Virus record (IMG/VR): IMGVR_UViG_3300017917_002573
Location: 1 to 28,157 of that record
Strand: one strand, 5' to 3'
DNA length: 28,157 bases
Source of the DNA: a virus
Every line of letters begins with the position of its first letter. Positions within the stretch are counted from its first letter, which is position 1. The position numbers were made by a program, and so were the translations under genes. The notes under the pieces are model-generated. The model did not search any database, was not told the DNA's origin, and saw only the letters and a list, made by a program, of their open reading frames with translations. Positions 27,036 to 28,157 of this stretch are shown in pieces.

Positions 27036-27328
27036 AAACTTTCAAAGAATTCTTGCACGAATCTAGCCCCGCTTGGCAACGTAAAGCTGGTAAAAATCCA
27101 GAAGGCGGTCTGAATCGCAAAGGTATCGCTTCATATCGCCGAGAACATCCAGGTTCAAAACTTTCGATGGCAGTAACAACACCGCCATCTAAACTAAAAC
27201 CAGGAAGTAAAGCTGCCAATCGCAGAAAGTCTTTCTGTGCAAGAATGGGTGGTATGCCAGGTCCGATGAAGGACGAGAAGGGTAGACCAACTAGAAAAGC
27301 ATTGTCACTACGCAAATGGAATTGCTAA
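27032..27328 (+). CDS. Small basic phage protein (DUF6321-like)
   Basis: A 98-aa, strongly basic protein coupled to the previous gene by ATGA. It begins MKTFKEFLHESSPAWQRKAG and continues NPEGGLNRKGIASYRREHPG, SKAANRRKSFCARMGGMPG and a closing TRKALSLRKWNC. I recall this block in cyanomyophage proteins under DUF6321. The lack of membrane segments and the high Lys/Arg content suit a nucleic-acid-binding or head-internal protein. The first ten residues are the closest of the three to the T4 capsid-targeting sequence, with LHE just before the presumed cut. Function unknown. Confidence 0.7.
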   Translation: MKTFKEFLHESSPAWQRKAGKNPEGGLNRKGIASYRREHPGSKLSMAVTTPPSKLKPGSKAANRRKSFCARMGGMPGPMKDEKGRPTRKALSLRKWNC

Positions 27329-27340
27329 ACGGAGAAAAAA

Positions 27341-28042
27341 ATGATCAATCTAAAACAAAAAGATCCTGTTGCTGACGCAATCAAAGAGATTCTTCGTCAA
27401 GAAGAAAAAGACCTATCACCTAAACAGAAAAAGATTGCTAAAATGGCTGGCGATCCAGAAAAGATTGACGCAGCCGATTTAGCAGCTCTTCGCGCTGGTA
27501 AGAAACCAGTTAAAGAAGAAAATGTTGAAGAGTCTTCGAATCCATTCAGCCCAGATTATAAGAGCCAGATGCCAACAAAGCCTGGTGAGAAGGCTGGTTT
27601 CGATTCCAAGAAAACTTCTACGGGTACTGTATACTCAAGAAAACATAAGCCAGAACCAGAAGAAAAGAAAGAAGACTTTTCTTATTTCAAGGATAAACTG
27701 GCCGATGCGTTGATTGAAGAACGTGTAATCGATGAACTGATTAGTGAGGTATTGGGTAAGGATGCATCTGCTGGTGACTGGATTCACGATTTCGTGCATT
27801 CAGATAATCCTAAGTTCAAAGGTAAATCCAAAGCAATGCGTAAGAAGATGGCTTTAGCTGCTTATTACGCCAAACAACGCAATGAAGAAGTCGAAATTAC
27901 AGAAGGCAAGCATCCCGAATCTGACACCGTTCCTTTCGTAACCAATGACAGCAAACCTCTTGCAAATGCAAAAAATGTTGCTGCTAAATCATTAAAGAAA
28001 ATGAAAAGCGAAATGATGGGAAAAACAGGAACATCTGAATAA
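27341..28042 (+). CDS. Conserved hydrophilic phage protein, probably late
   Basis: A 233-aa, highly charged protein (Lys, Glu, Asp) that is mostly helical or disordered. GGAG lies 8 nt before the ATG. After an N-terminal helix (DPVADAIKEILRQEEKDL) and a long charged linker comes a compact-looking block with SAGDWIHDFVHSDN and SKAMRKKMALAAYYAKQR near 143-180. I recall similar blocks, sometimes repeated, in cyanomyophage proteins. No signal or membrane segment. Late head-associated or scaffold-like role is possible because of its neighbours and composition, but not shown. Confidence 0.6.
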   Translation: MINLKQKDPVADAIKEILRQEEKDLSPKQKKIAKMAGDPEKIDAADLAALRAGKKPVKEENVEESSNPFSPDYKSQMPTKPGEKAGFDSKKTSTGTVYSRKHKPEPEEKKEDFSYFKDKLADALIEERVIDELISEVLGKDASAGDWIHDFVHSDNPKFKGKSKAMRKKMALAAYYAKQRNEEVEITEGKHPESDTVPFVTNDSKPLANAKNVAAKSLKKMKSEMMGKTGTSE

Positions 28043-28051
28043 GGTAAAAAC

Positions 28052-28157
28052 ATGGATCCTAGAGCACAAAAAGTAAAAGCTATTGTGAAAAAGGTTGCTC
28101 CCGAATCGAAGTTCGGGACTGATCCTCGTGATCCTTGGTCACCAAAAGCTAATTTAC
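28052..28157 (+). CDS. Start of a further ORF, truncated by window edge
   Basis: An ATG at 28052 (with AAGGT about 9 nt upstream) opens a frame that runs to the window end. It reads MDPRAQKVKAIVKKVAPE, then SKFGTDPRDPWSPKANL. About 35 residues are visible, basic and Pro-containing, and no family can be named. A CCCGAA/TTCGGG hairpin (28100-28117) lies inside it. Confidence 0.55.
   Translation, partial: MDPRAQKVKAIVKKVAPESKFGTDPRDPWSPKANL

Noticed and set aside
26394-27079. Leftward frames antisense to the NMNAT-like gene
   Set aside because: No ribosome site or protein-like features; they arise from the C/G-rich, stop-poor segment on the + strand.
28100-28117. Intrinsic terminator from a CCCGAA/TTCGGG hairpin
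   Set aside because: It has no following T run and lies inside an open reading frame that starts at 28052.
1-28157. CRISPR array, insertion sequence or retron
   Set aside because: No regularly spaced direct repeats, transposase, terminal inverted repeats or reverse transcriptase were seen.

Overview
The window looks like part of the genome of a T4-like myovirus infecting a Gram-negative, probably aquatic, bacterium. The evidence is a T4-type replication block in T4-like order (gp43 DNA polymerase, UvsX recombinase, gp41 helicase), a dense tRNA array with encoded CCA ends, short or overlapping gene junctions, a T4-type late promoter, and late genes that resemble those of marine cyano- and pelagimyophages. 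I cannot name the species. A Gram-negative host is inferred mainly from the outer-membrane (CsgG-type) secretion genes.

Layout. (1) Positions 1-3323, + strand: 20 tRNA genes (the first cut by the window edge), interrupted by three small genes: a BPL_N/class I amidotransferase-like protein, a YkuK/DUF458 RNase H-like protein and a GroES-like co-chaperonin. A perfect consensus sigma70 promoter lies inside the array. A 236-nt tRNA-free, apparently structured stretch (3013-3248) sits just before an initiator tRNA. (2) 3326-9244, - strand: a tightly packed operon. In transcription order it encodes a small holin-like membrane protein, a 58-aa protein, a second holin-like protein, CsgF, CsgG, a curlin-repeat protein, a FecR-domain protein, a CHASE2/class III adenylate cyclase and a His-rich exported peptide. 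(3) 9245-9385: divergent promoter region. (4) 9386-17179, + strand: replication and recombination genes plus three conserved phage proteins of uncertain function. (5) 17197-23908, + strand: nine overlapping or abutting genes for glycan synthesis or decoration (glycosyltransferases, a methyltransferase, an APH/LicA-type kinase, a nucleotidyltransferase-HAD fusion). (6) 23945-28157, + strand: a stacked early and late promoter, then a ligase-fold protein, an NMNAT-like/P-loop fusion and small late proteins.

The main discovery candidate is the leftward operon. It appears to encode a curli-type secretion pore and fibre subunit next to a FecR protein and a membrane cyclase whose catalytic residues all look intact, inside a lytic-type phage genome. 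One reading is an envelope module that both changes the infected cell's surface and makes cAMP. A second lead is that three consecutive late genes begin with a decapeptide resembling the T4 capsid-targeting sequence MKTYQEFIAE, ending at a gp21-type cleavage site. This suggests that the ligase-like and nucleotidyltransferase proteins could be packaged in the head.
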